64,000 nt of DNA from Mycolicibacterium poriferae (lineage in GTDB: Bacteria > Actinomycetota > Actinomycetes > Mycobacteriales > Mycobacteriaceae). The notes beneath the pieces are model-generated. The model did no database searches, was not told the DNA's origin, and saw nothing but the letters and a program-made list of their open reading frames with translations. Below are positions 46,626 to 55,501 of this stretch, piece by piece; positions within the stretch are counted from its first letter, which is position 1, and each line of letters opens with the position of its first letter. The position numbers and the translations under genes are program-made. The stretch covers positions 5,208,001 through 5,272,000 of the forward strand of contig NZ_AP022570.1 in NCBI RefSeq assembly GCF_010728325.1, given 5' to 3'.

Positions 46626-47471
46626 CTATTGGATTGCGACCAGTGGTTGGTCGCTCCGTTGGGCATCGTAGAACGCGGTCTCGAACTCTGTGGGTGGGAC
46701 GTCGTCGAGGTAGCTGTGGAGGCGGGCGGTGTTGTGCCAGTACACCCAGCTCAGGGTGGCCAGCTCGACGTCGGCGACGGTCTTCCACGGCCCGGAGCGG
46801 GCCGGCCCGTAGATCAGCTCAGCTTTGTAGTAGCCGTTGACCGTCTCGGCCAGGGCGTTGTCGAAGCTATCCCCGACCGATCCGATCGAGGGCAGCGCAC
46901 CGATCTCAGCGAGCCGTTCGCCGTAGCGGATCGAGGTGAACTGCGAGCCGGCATCGCTGTGGCAGGTCAAGCCGGGCAACGTGGTTCCGCGTGACCACCG
47001 GGCCATCTCGAGTGCGTCGAGGACCATGGTGGTGCGCATGTTCGACGCCACCCGCCATCCCACGATCGTCCGGGAGAACGCATCGACGATGAAGCAGACG
47101 TAGGCCACCCCGGTCCAGGTCGGCACGTACGTCAGATCCGTCACCCACAATTGGTTGGGCGCCGCCGCGGTGAAGCGGCGGTTGACCAGGTCAGGATGCC
47201 GTGGCGCGGCCGGGTCGGCGTTGGTGGTCTTGACGGGTTTGCCGCGCCGCACCCCGTGGATGTCGAGGCTGCGCATCAGGCGCGCGACCTGGTCGCGGCC
47301 CACGTCGTGGCCGTCCCGACGTGCGGCTTTCCATAGCTTGCGGACCCCGTAGACGCGGTAGTTGTCCTCCCACAGCGTGCGCAGCGCCGGTGCCAGCTCG
47401 GCGTCGCGGACTGCCCGCGCCGACGGTGGCCGGGTCTTGGTGTCGTAGTAGGTGCTCGGGGCCATCGACAC
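46626..47471 (-). CDS. IS3-family transposase OrfB (DDE integrase core), copy 2
   Basis: 281 residues with the complete DDE core (WVTDLTYVPTWTGVAYVCFI; LTCHSDAGSQFTSIRYG; SFDNALAETVNGYYKAEL). Upstream of the ATG the -1 frame is open to the orfA stop, as in copy 1. Compared with copy 1 it has, for example, NYRVYG for NYCVYG and FTAAAPN for FSASAPN; Arg in the first is the commoner residue in this family as far as I recall. Confidence 0.9.
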   Translation of the reverse strand: MSMAPSTYYDTKTRPPSARAVRDAELAPALRTLWEDNYRVYGVRKLWKAARRDGHDVGRDQVARLMRSLDIHGVRRGKPVKTTNADPAAPRHPDLVNRRFTAAAPNQLWVTDLTYVPTWTGVAYVCFIVDAFSRTIVGWRVASNMRTTMVLDALEMARWSRGTTLPGLTCHSDAGSQFTSIRYGERLAEIGALPSIGSVGDSFDNALAETVNGYYKAELIYGPARSGPWKTVADVELATLSWVYWHNTARLHSYLDDVPPTEFETAFYDAQRSDQPLVAIQ

Positions 47472-47542
47472 TCCTGCGCTGCGCAGGACGGTGCAGATGG
47501 GCTCGACCCCGAACTCAGCCCGGTTGGCGTCGATGAAGTCGA

Positions 47543-47887
47543 CTATTTCTTGTGTTGGCGGTCGAGCTCCGCCCCGAAGAAACTCGCTGCTCGTTTCAGG
47601 ATCTCGTTGGCGCGCTTAAGTTCCCGGTTCTCCTGCTCGAGTTCCTTGAGCCGCGCCGATTCAGCAGTCGTCACCCCGGGCGCCACGCCCTCGTCGATGT
47701 CGGCCTGGCGCACCCAGGACCGCACCGACTCCACCCCGTAGCCGAGCTGGTTGGCCACCCGCGCCACCGTGCCCTGCGTCGTGCCCAGCTCGGCGCGCAA
47801 GGCGCGCACCATCCGGACCGCGGCAGCCTTCTCCTCCGGGCTATAGCGACGCGTCGTGGGCTTGCCAGCTGACTGTTCCTTCGGCAT
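47543..47887 (-). CDS. IS3-family transposase OrfA, copy 2
   Basis: 114 residues; HTH_Tnp_1 (RRYSPEEKAAAVRMVRALRA) plus leucine-zipper-like C-terminus. In-frame TTG at 47923 adds 12 residues. Ends at TAG after AAGAAA as in copy 1, where a programmed -1 slip is expected. Confidence 0.88.
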   Translation of the reverse strand: MPKEQSAGKPTTRRYSPEEKAAAVRMVRALRAELGTTQGTVARVANQLGYGVESVRSWVRQADIDEGVAPGVTTAESARLKELEQENRELKRANEILKRAASFFGAELDRQHKK

Positions 47888-49312
47888 ACCTGCATCCTCG
47901 TTTCCAAGGTCAGGAGCCTCCAACTTTTCCAGGGCGGTTCACGGCGGCTCCTGCTCGGGTGGTCTGAGGAGTCGTTCGGGGCGGTGGTAGGTGTTGATGC
48001 GGGTTTGGCCGGTGTCCAGTGTTGGTGGGGGGATCCATTCGACTTCGCCGCGTTCGTTCATCCGGGTCGTCCAGCCGTCGGGGCTCACGGCGCGGTTGTC
48101 GGGTCCACAGGCCAGGCCGAGTTCGTCGACGTTGGTGTTGCCGCCGTCGTTCCAGTCGGCGACGACGTGATGGGCTTGGCTGCCGTAGGCGCCGACGGTG
48201 CAGCCGGGTTTGGTGCAGCCCCCGTCGCGGGCGATCAGCATGATCCGCTGCGCCGGGGGAGGCGACCCGGCGGGCGCGGAACAGGTCCAGCGCCGATCCG
48301 GTGGCCTTGTCGAACACCGCCAGGCTGTGGTGGGCGTGGGCGGCCAGACGGATCACCTCGGCGATGGGGATGCGGGTGCCCCCACCGGTCACTCCGATCC
48401 CGGCGCGGGATTCCAAATCGGCCAGGGTGGTGCGGATGATCACCGACACCGGCAGCCCGTTGAGCTGGCCGAGCTGACCACTCATCAGCGCGATCCGCAA
48501 CACCGCCACCAGCGCATCATGCTGGCGCTGGGCCAAGCTGCGGTGATCAGCATCGATCTGGGCCTGCGAGGGCGTGCCGGAGGTGCAGGGTTGCGGGTCG
48601 TCGGGGTTACACATGCCCGGGGCGGCGTACTTGGCGAAGATCGCCTCCAGCAGCGCCCACGCCTCAGGGGTCAACTCCCCGCTGATCGGGGTCATCGCAT
48701 CGCCACGCTGGCGACCCTTGCAGATGCCGCGGCGGCGGGCGCGTTCGGTGTCGTCGGGTTCGGGGCCGTCCTGATCCAGCAGGAACAACGCCAACTCCGC
48801 AGCATCGCTGACATCCTTGGGACTGGCCCCGGCGGCCAGGCGCACCAGATCGGTTTCGAACTCCTCGCGGGTGCCGGCGTCGACGAACCCGGGCAGCTTG
48901 CCACCGCTTTGGCGATCACGGTGACGTGCTCGGTGTTGATCACCCCGCGGGCCTGCGCGGCCGCGGTCGCGGCCAGCACCGGCGGCAGGGTTTGGCCGGT
49001 GATCGACTGTCGCGGGCCCAGCAGCGCCGCCTCACCCAACCGCCGCCCCGCCTCGGCGGTGGAGATCCGCCACCGAACCGACAGCACCTGATTCCAGGAC
49101 TTGGCGCCCATCTGCGTGGCGGTGGTCTCGACCTGCAGACGGGCCAACAACCGGTTCCGCAGCGCCGGCAACTGACACCACACCGTTTCCAACTCATCCA
49201 GGGCGTCGACCAGATCCGCGCGACCCAGCAGATCCACCTCCGCGCCGGCCGCGGCGTCGACCGCGGCGCGCACCGCTGCGACCGCGTCTGACAACACCAC
49301 ACCGGACATGAT

Positions 49313-49328
49313 TCGAACATACATTCGA
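49313..49328 (-). promoter_or_regulatory. SOS (LexA) box upstream of the 13E12-family gene
   Basis: TCGAACATACATTCGA, one base from the mycobacterial/Gram-positive consensus TCGAACNNNNGTTCGA. It ends three bases before the ATG at 49309 and overlaps the alternative start at 49324. M. tuberculosis 13E12-family genes are known LexA targets. Confidence 0.7.
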
Positions 49329-49634
49329 CCACCGACAAAAACGGGCCCCTTCGTCTCCCGAGCCGGGTGCCTCTCATGTAAATCACCATGTTGATGGTGC
49401 GGCGCACAGTGCGGATCGGGGTCCGTTGGGGCCACGGTAGGGCCGTGAGCTGCGGTCAGCCAGTCAATGCACCCAGCTTGCGCAGTCACTTTCCGGCAGT
49501 GGCGGAGTGCGGTGCGCGGAGGCGCAGCATGCCAGGACGTTCAATGTCCCTGGGCCGCTGCCGTGAACACATCGAGCGCCCAGGAAGCCGACTTCAGCGG
49601 AACGAATCGCCCGACGGCAAGAATCTCCACTCGA
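49329..49634. other. non-coding gap between HNH pseudogene and marR
   Basis: About 300 bp with no frame of coding character. It holds a small perfect hairpin CACCAT-gttg-ATGGTG near 49384-49399 and the region 5' to the SOS box. Nothing else identified. Confidence 0.5.
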
Positions 49635-50105
49635 CTAGGCCGGTGGGTTCAGGGACTCGGCAATCCGATCGAGCAATCGGGTCAGCTGGCTTTGCTCCTC
49701 GCTGCTGAGGCAGCCGAAGACCTCCCCCGCGACGACGACGTAGTCACGGAGCCAGCTTCGCGCTTGCTCCTCCCCCGCGGCCGTGGTCGTCAGGCGTATC
49801 GCGCGGCGGTCGTTGTCGTCGACGCCGCGGGCGACCAGCCCATCGCGCACCAGGGCCTCCACCAGCGTCGACGCAGTACCCTGGCTGATTCCGACCTCCC
49901 TGGCCAGATCCGCGAGCCGCACCGGCTGCATGCGGGCCACTTCGGCAAGCAGTTTGGATCGCGGGGTCGAGACGCCGCGCTCCCCCAGGCGGTCATCGAA
50001 TGCGCGCACCACCGATTTTCCTGCGCGTCCGAACACGTCGGCCAGGCGCCCAGCGCGCTGCGTCGACTCACCTGACGCAGCGCGTCCACCCGTCGCCTCT
50101 TTCAC
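49635..50105 (-). CDS. MarR-family transcriptional regulator
   Basis: 156 residues. Winged HTH with RLADLAREVGISQGTASTLV as recognition helix region and DGLVARGVDDNDRRAIRLTT as wing. GTG start. Divergent from the epimerase gene, with a 12-bp perfect palindrome in between, which suggests it represses both itself and that gene. Confidence 0.88.
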   Translation of the reverse strand: MKEATGGRAASGESTQRAGRLADVFGRAGKSVVRAFDDRLGERGVSTPRSKLLAEVARMQPVRLADLAREVGISQGTASTLVEALVRDGLVARGVDDNDRRAIRLTTTAAGEEQARSWLRDYVVVAGEVFGCLSSEEQSQLTRLLDRIAESLNPPA

Positions 50106-50135
50106 GTTGACGACATACTATCAGTGCCCATATAG

Positions 50136-50147
50136 TTTGATATCAAA
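50136..50147. promoter_or_regulatory. palindromic MarR operator candidate
   Basis: TTTGATATCAAA, perfect 12-bp palindrome in the 72-bp gap between the MarR gene and the epimerase gene. Confidence 0.55.
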
Positions 50148-50177
50148 TGATTTGACGTAGATTGAATGGAGACGCAG

Positions 50178-51167
50178 ATGCAGATATTCGTCACGGGCGG
50201 CAGCGGATTCGTCGGCCAGCACCTGGTCAGGCGACTTGTCCGTGCGGGCCATGAGGTGCGCGCGCTCGCCCGCACAGACAGCGCCGCCGACCTCGTCGGC
50301 CGACTCGGCGCTGAGCCGGTCCTCGGCGACCTGGCGGATCTGGTCAATGACACACCGCCACAGTGGACGTCGGCGCTGCGTGGAGTAGACGCCGTCGTCC
50401 ATGGCGCCGCCTACATGGCGTTCTGGGGCCCCGATGACGTGTTCCGCCGGGCCAACCTCGACCCCACCGTCGCTCTTCACCAGGCTGCCGCCTCGGCTGC
50501 AGTGCCGAGATTCGTGTTGATCAGCGCCGCCAGCGTGTCCAGCGGCAGCCAACGCGCGACGGTCGTCGACGAGCGCACCGCTGAAGGTCGGCCGAATGTC
50601 GCTTACAGCCGCATCAAGCTCGAAACCGAGCGCGTCCTGCTCAGCGCGGCCACTCCGACGATGACGACGGTGGCCCTTCGGCCGCCGTTCATCTGGGGTG
50701 CCGGCATGTCGACCCTCGACGACTTCGTGGCCGCGGTGGAAGCCGGCCGGTTCAGCTGGATCGACAACGGCAAGCACACGGTCGACTTCGTCCATGTCGA
50801 CAACCTCGCCGAGGCCGCCTACCTCGCCCTCACCGCCGGGCGGGCCGGTCGGACCTATTACGTCACCGACGGCACACCAATGCCGGCCCGGGATTTCTTC
50901 ACGCCGCTGCTGGCCACCCGGGGCGTCGACGTCAGTGCGGCCCGCAGTGTGCCATTCGCGGTGGCGGCCCCTCTGGGAGCGCTCCTCGAAGCAGGGGCAC
51001 GCCTGTTGCGTCGGCCTGAACCGCCGATGCTGACGAACTGGATCACCACGTTCATGGGTCGCGACCGCAGCTACGACATCACCGCTGCAAGAACAGAACT
51101 CAACTACGCTCCGTCTGTCAGCCTCGCCGATGGACTCGCAGAGATGGCGGACTCCCTTTCACACTGA
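50178..51167 (+). CDS. NAD-dependent epimerase/dehydratase (extended SDR)
   Basis: 329 residues. MQIFVTGGSGFVGQHLVRRL is the Rossmann GxxGxxG motif; YSRIKLETERVL holds YxxxK. Similar to 3-beta-HSD/dihydroflavonol reductase-like extended SDRs (DFVHVDNLAEAAYLALTAG). ATG at 50178 is preferred, with GGAGA five bases upstream; ATG 50166 is in frame. Substrate unknown; likely MarR-controlled. Confidence 0.87.
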   Translation: MQIFVTGGSGFVGQHLVRRLVRAGHEVRALARTDSAADLVGRLGAEPVLGDLADLVNDTPPQWTSALRGVDAVVHGAAYMAFWGPDDVFRRANLDPTVALHQAAASAAVPRFVLISAASVSSGSQRATVVDERTAEGRPNVAYSRIKLETERVLLSAATPTMTTVALRPPFIWGAGMSTLDDFVAAVEAGRFSWIDNGKHTVDFVHVDNLAEAAYLALTAGRAGRTYYVTDGTPMPARDFFTPLLATRGVDVSAARSVPFAVAAPLGALLEAGARLLRRPEPPMLTNWITTFMGRDRSYDITAARTELNYAPSVSLADGLAEMADSLSH

Positions 51168-51168
51168 G

Positions 51169-53436
51169 CTACTCCCACACGACATCGGCCGGTTCCTTGT
51201 CGGTCCGCAGGCCCCGCCAGCTCGGCTGGCGCAGCCGGCCATCGGAGGTGCGCTCGCTGTAGCGCACCTCCCCGACCAACTCGGGCCGCACGAACGTCAC
51301 GCCACGCGCATCGGCTTTGGGAAGCGCTGCGCTGAAGGGTGATTCGTCGGCATGCAGCGGTGCCAGCGTCTTCTTCAGCGAAGCCAGCTCTTTGTCGGTG
51401 AACCCGGTCCCGACCCGGCCGACGAACTGCAGTCCGTCAGGCCCCGGGACACCGAGCATCAGCGCGCCGATGCCGCTGCTGCGCCCACCGTTGCCGACCC
51501 GCCAGCCGCCGATCACGACCTCCTGGGTGTTCCACAGTTTGTCCTTGATCCAGGACGATGACCGCCGCCCAGGCTGGTACGTTGAGTCACGCTTCTTGGC
51601 GATCACGCCCTCCCACCGTTTCGAGCGCGCCACATCGAGAGCGGCGGGCCCGTCGTCGGCCTCGATCACCGCCGGCACGATCAGCCCGCCCTGCTCGGCG
51701 AGGGCCTCTAGCACCCGGCGGCGATCGGAATACTTTGCGCGCAACAAGGATCGGCCATCGAGCTCCAGGATGTCGAATGCCCAGAACTCGAGCCGGGTCG
51801 AGCGGGCCCGGTTCTGCATCTCGCGAAAACTCGGCACCCCGGACTCATCGAGTGCTACCGCCTCACCGTCGAGAATCACGTGGTGATCGGCGAGGTCGGC
51901 GGCCAGCGCCTGCAGCTGCGGGTATTCCCCGGTCACGTCCCGCCCGCGACGCGACCGTAGCGAGAACGTGCCGTGGTCGGCCTCGACCGACAACCGGTAG
52001 CCGTCCCACTTGCCCTCGAACGCCCACTGGCTCTTGGTGAGTCGTTCCACTGATCCCTCGGTGGCCAGCATCGGCGCCAAATCGGCGAACGTGGGCCGAT
52101 TCTGCTCTTTCATGCGGTGCGCCAGCCAATTCTTGCCGTCAGTCTGGATCAGCGCGTAACGACCCTCGATCCTCTGCCCGTGCAACGTGACGATGACCTC
52201 GCCGCCCTTGCCGGGCCCGTCCGGCGGATTGTCGCGGAACTTCTCCGCCTCATAGGTACCGGTGTCCCAGATGTAGACCTCACCGCCGCCGTACTCACCC
52301 TTGGGTATCTCCCCGGCGAACGTCAGGTATTCCATCGGATGATCCTCGGTGTGCACCGCAAGGTGGTTGACAGACGGCGATTCGGGCAGGTTCTTCGGAA
52401 CCGCCCAGCTGACCAGCACTCCGTCGCGTTCCAGCCGGAAGTCGTAGTGCAACCGGCGGGCATGGTGTTCCTGGATGACGAACTTGTCGTTGCCGCCGAC
52501 CGTCGGCGCATCGGCGGGGACAGGCTCCGGAGTCTTTCCACGGTCACGCATGCCGCGATAGGTCGTGAGTCGGTCAGGCACGGGCAACGCCTCATCGAGA
52601 TCGGCCAGCAGATCCCCGTCGCGGTCCAGCCTGTCGAGCACCTCGTCGAACGTCAGGTGCCGCAGCTCGGGATCGGAGATCTCTTCCCAGGTGCGCGGTG
52701 CCGCTACCGTCGGATGTTCGCGCCCCCGAAGCGAATACGGCGCGATCGTGGTCTTGTTCGCGTTGTTCTGACTCCAGTCCACGAAGACCTTGCCGTGACG
52801 CAGGCTCTTGGTCATCGTGGCGGTGACCTGCTTGGGCATGGTCTGCTCCAACTGTTGGGCCACGCGTTTGGCCAGCACCGAGGCGCCCTGCGAACTGATC
52901 GGATCGTCCAGCGGGACGTACAGATGGAGCCCCTTGCTGCCGCTGGTCAACGGAAAGGTCTGCAAGCCGATGTCATCGATGAGTTCGCGCACTTCATGGG
53001 CGACCTGACACAGTTGCCGGAACGACACGCCCTCGCCGGGGTCGAGATCGAACACGATGCGCGTCGCCGGCCCCCGCTGGCCGTCGACGAAACGCCACTG
53101 CGGCACGTGCACTTCCAGGGCTGCCTGCTGCGCGATCCAGGCCAACCCCTCGACGGTGTCGATCACCGGATAGGTCGTGCTCCCCGACTTGTGCACGATC
53201 GTGGCGCGATCCAGCCAGTCCGGTGCCGAGGACGCCAACTGCTTTTCGAAGAACGCCGCCTCGTCGACCCCGTTGGGCCAGCGCTTGCGCGTCACGGCAC
53301 GGCCCGCGATGTGCGGCAGCATCGCTGCAGCGACGTTGACGTAGTACTCGAAGACCTCTCGCTTCGTCGTCCCGGTTGCCGGGTACAGCACCTTGTCCGG
53401 GTTGGTCAGCTTCACCCGGTCATAACGGTCCACCAC
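51169..53436 (-). CDS. ligD: multifunctional non-homologous end-joining DNA ligase LigD
   Basis: A 755-residue NHEJ enzyme with the mycobacterial domain order. N-terminal polymerase/primase (LTNPDKVLYPATGTTKREVF; FDLDPGEGVSFRQLCQVAHE), central 3'-phosphoesterase (FVIQEHHARRLHYDFRLERD; GEIPKGEYGGGEVYIWDTG) and C-terminal ATP-dependent ligase (EGKWDGYRLSVEADHG, the KxDG nucleophile motif; LDGEAVALDESGVPSF). Tandem GTG codons at 53436 and 53433 can start it. Divergent from the pfkB-ku pair across 41 bp. Confidence 0.96.
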   Translation of the reverse strand: MVDRYDRVKLTNPDKVLYPATGTTKREVFEYYVNVAAAMLPHIAGRAVTRKRWPNGVDEAAFFEKQLASSAPDWLDRATIVHKSGSTTYPVIDTVEGLAWIAQQAALEVHVPQWRFVDGQRGPATRIVFDLDPGEGVSFRQLCQVAHEVRELIDDIGLQTFPLTSGSKGLHLYVPLDDPISSQGASVLAKRVAQQLEQTMPKQVTATMTKSLRHGKVFVDWSQNNANKTTIAPYSLRGREHPTVAAPRTWEEISDPELRHLTFDEVLDRLDRDGDLLADLDEALPVPDRLTTYRGMRDRGKTPEPVPADAPTVGGNDKFVIQEHHARRLHYDFRLERDGVLVSWAVPKNLPESPSVNHLAVHTEDHPMEYLTFAGEIPKGEYGGGEVYIWDTGTYEAEKFRDNPPDGPGKGGEVIVTLHGQRIEGRYALIQTDGKNWLAHRMKEQNRPTFADLAPMLATEGSVERLTKSQWAFEGKWDGYRLSVEADHGTFSLRSRRGRDVTGEYPQLQALAADLADHHVILDGEAVALDESGVPSFREMQNRARSTRLEFWAFDILELDGRSLLRAKYSDRRRVLEALAEQGGLIVPAVIEADDGPAALDVARSKRWEGVIAKKRDSTYQPGRRSSSWIKDKLWNTQEVVIGGWRVGNGGRSSGIGALMLGVPGPDGLQFVGRVGTGFTDKELASLKKTLAPLHADESPFSAALPKADARGVTFVRPELVGEVRYSERTSDGRLRQPSWRGLRTDKEPADVVWE

Positions 53437-53464
53437 ATCACGGTATTACCCGCTGGCGACGCGG

Positions 53465-53470
53465 TAGCGT
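53465..53470 (+). promoter_or_regulatory. -10 box for a leaderless pfkB-ku transcript
   Basis: TAGCGT seven bases before the GTG at 53478. Confidence 0.4.
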
Positions 53471-53477
53471 CGAGAAT

Positions 53478-54410
53478 GTGAGGGCACTGGTCATCGGAGA
53501 GGCGCTCATCGACGTCGTCCTGCGAAACGGGCGGGTCGCGGGCGAACATGTCGGCGGCAGCCCGCTCAACGTCGCGGTCGGTCTGGCAAGGCTGGGGCGG
53601 GAGGTCGACTTCCTGACTCGTATCGGCACCGACGACTACGCGCGCCGCATCCGTGAGTTCGTCGAAACCGCGGGCGTGCACGTGGTTCCGGGCAGTGACA
53701 CCGCTGAGCGCACCGCCACGGCGCGAGCGGTTCTCGACGAGGCCGGCTCCGCGACGTACTCCTTCGACATCGACTGGCAGCTCAGCGGGACTGCACCTGT
53801 GCCGCCTCCGTTGGTCGTGCACACCGGCTCGATTGCCACCGTGCTCGAACCAGGTTGCCTGGCCACCGCGGCGATGGTGGACACGTATCACACCTCGGCC
53901 ACCGTGACGTTCGACCCGAACATTCGATCGGCGTTGATCGCCGACGCTGATGCCGCGCGCGACCGCATCGACCGGCTGCTGGAGAAGGCCGACGTGATCA
54001 AGGTCAGCGACGAGGACCTGCGCTGGATCGATCCCCGCCGCTCACCGGAACAGATCGGCGAGGCGTGGCTGGCGCTCGGCGCGTCGATCGTGGTGGTGAC
54101 GCTCGGCGCCGAGGGTGCGCTGGCGATGTGTGCGGCCGGGAATGTGCGGGTACCTGCACCACGTGTGGAAGTGGTGGACACCGTGGGCGCCGGGGACGCG
54201 TTCATGACGGGCCTGGTCGACGCGCTGTGGACGCACGATCTGCTGGGTGCACCGCGCAGGGCCGCCCTGGCCGGGGTCGACACCGACACGTTGACCGCCA
54301 CAGTGCGCGCCGCGACCCTGTGCGCCGCCGTGACCGTGACCCGCGCCGGTGCCGACCTGCCGGATCGCGCCGCACTGGAATCCACGGGTTCATCGGAGAT
54401 ACTGGGCTGA
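53478..54410 (+). CDS. PfkB-family carbohydrate kinase
   Basis: A 310-residue sugar kinase of the ribokinase/fructokinase group. N-terminal VIGEALIDVVLRNGRVAGEH and GGSPLNVAVGLARLG, C-terminal DTVGAGDAFMTGLVDAL with the catalytic Asp and anion hole. Start is GTG at 53478, after a leaderless -10. Its TGA overlaps the ku ATG (TGATG), so ku translation depends on or is coupled to the kinase. Substrate unknown; why a kinase is coupled to DNA repair is not clear. Confidence 0.9.
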   Translation: MRALVIGEALIDVVLRNGRVAGEHVGGSPLNVAVGLARLGREVDFLTRIGTDDYARRIREFVETAGVHVVPGSDTAERTATARAVLDEAGSATYSFDIDWQLSGTAPVPPPLVVHTGSIATVLEPGCLATAAMVDTYHTSATVTFDPNIRSALIADADAARDRIDRLLEKADVIKVSDEDLRWIDPRRSPEQIGEAWLALGASIVVVTLGAEGALAMCAAGNVRVPAPRVEVVDTVGAGDAFMTGLVDALWTHDLLGAPRRAALAGVDTDTLTATVRAATLCAAVTVTRAGADLPDRAALESTGSSEILG

Positions 54411-55435
54411 TGCGGTCCATCTGGAAGGGTTCGATCGCCTTCGGCCTGGTCAACGTGCCGGTCAAGGTCTACAGCGCCACTGAGGATCACGACATCAAGT
54501 TCCACCAGGTGCACGCCAAGGACAATGGGCGCATCCGGTACAAACGGGTCTGCGAGGTATGCGGCGAGGTCGTCGAGTACCGCGACATCGCCCGCGCCTA
54601 TGACTCCGACGACGGTCAGACGGTCATCATCACCGACGACGACATCGCCAGCCTGCCCGAGGAACGCAGCCGCGAGATCGACGTGCTCGAGTTCGTGCCG
54701 GCCGGCGACATCGACCCGATGATGTACGACAAGTCGTACTTCTTGGAGCCGGACGGAAAATCGTCGAAATCCTATGTGCTGCTGGCCAAGACGTTGATGG
54801 AGTCCGATCGCGTCGCCATCGTGAACTTCGCGCTGCGCAACAAGACGCGGCTGGCCGCACTGCGGGTCAAAGACTTCAGCAAGCGCGACGTGATGATGGT
54901 CCACACGCTGTTGTGGCCCGACGAGATCCGCGACCCGGACTTCCCGGTGCTGGACAAAGAGGTGGAGGTCAAGCCGGCCGAGCTGAAGATGGCCAGCCAG
55001 GTCGTCGACTCCATGACCGACGACTTCAACCCCGATCGTTATCACGACGACTATCAGGAACATCTGCACGAGCTCATCCAGGCCAAGCTCGAGGGCGGCG
55101 AGGCGTTCACCACCGAGGAAGAGCCGCAGGAGCTCGACGAGACCGAGGACGTCTCGGATCTGCTCGCCAAACTCGAGGCCAGCGTCAAGGCGCGCAAGGA
55201 GCAGGGCTCTGCAAAGGGATCCGCCAATGGCTCTGCCAAGAGCTCCGGCAAGGGCTCCGGCAAGGGCTCCGGCGAGGACGACGCCGAAGACGATTCCCAG
55301 GACGACGGCAAGGCTCCCGCCAAGAAAGCTCCCGCCAAGAAGGCCGCCGCGAAGAAGGCGCCGGCGAAGAAGTCGGCCGCCAAGAAGGCTCCGGCGAAGA
55401 AGTCCACGGCCAAGAAGACTGCTGCCAAGAAATAG
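54410..55435 (+). CDS. ku: DNA-end-binding protein Ku with Lys-rich tail
   Basis: A 341-residue NHEJ protein that forms a homodimeric ring on DNA ends and recruits LigD. Core opens MRSIWKGSIAFGLVNVPVKV and contains the CEVCGEVVEYRD region. After about residue 250 a low-complexity acidic/Gly/Ser linker leads to a C-terminal tail of about 40 residues of KAPAKK/KAAAKK repeats. M. tuberculosis Ku (about 273 residues) lacks this tail; M. smegmatis-type Ku has it and it aids DNA binding. TGATG overlap with the kinase gene. Confidence 0.95.
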   Translation: MRSIWKGSIAFGLVNVPVKVYSATEDHDIKFHQVHAKDNGRIRYKRVCEVCGEVVEYRDIARAYDSDDGQTVIITDDDIASLPEERSREIDVLEFVPAGDIDPMMYDKSYFLEPDGKSSKSYVLLAKTLMESDRVAIVNFALRNKTRLAALRVKDFSKRDVMMVHTLLWPDEIRDPDFPVLDKEVEVKPAELKMASQVVDSMTDDFNPDRYHDDYQEHLHELIQAKLEGGEAFTTEEEPQELDETEDVSDLLAKLEASVKARKEQGSAKGSANGSAKSSGKGSGKGSGEDDAEDDSQDDGKAPAKKAPAKKAAAKKAPAKKSAAKKAPAKKSTAKKTAAKK

Positions 55436-55472
55436 GTCGCCCTACGGCGATCACACCGATTTCGCGCCAAAC

Positions 55473-55486
55473 TAGAACAGGTTCTT
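55473..55486 (+). promoter_or_regulatory. KstR-like operator variant
   Basis: TAGAACAGGTTCTT: AAC-NN-GTT core intact, last base differs from TNNAACNNGTTNNA. It lies 15 bp before the GTG at 55502. Confidence 0.5.
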
Positions 55487-55501
55487 GTTACGGTGTCGCG
55501 C

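Larger units (their letters stand above)
46595..47941 (-). mobile_element. IS3-family insertion sequence, copy 2 (1347 bp)
   Basis: Same length and ends as copy 1 (TGAACCGCCCTGG...GGAGGCTC at both termini) in inverse orientation, with a 4-bp target duplication CGGC (46591-46594, 47942-47945). Both transposase frames are intact. Sequence differences from copy 1 show it is not its immediate duplicate. Confidence 0.93.
46093..49309 (-). pseudogene. 13E12-repeat (DUF222-HNH) family gene with two frameshifts and an IS insertion
   Basis: The minus-strand gene starts MSGVVLSDAVAAVRAAVDAA, has the DUF222 helical region, and an HNH nuclease core (GCTKPGCTVGAYGSQAHHVV then NVDELGLACGPDNRAV). A -1 frameshift lies near 48900 (AVASCP should read like AVAKLPG) and a +1 in a G5 run at 48255-48259 restores the frame. 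IS copy 2 then truncates it after PPEQEPP. Excision of the element plus one CGGC copy rejoins PCGPDIGLQSDGGVVESTPS in the same frame and yields a 621-codon gene whose tail is acidic, DYEPI-rich and Pro/Gly-rich. Frameshifts in homopolymers could be sequencing errors. A near-consensus SOS box lies immediately upstream. Confidence 0.82.

Noticed and set aside
46093..46788. A stand-alone gene running from inside the IS into the DYEPI-repeat region
   Set aside because: Its first part is out-of-frame IS sequence; the repeat portion is the displaced tail of the HNH gene.
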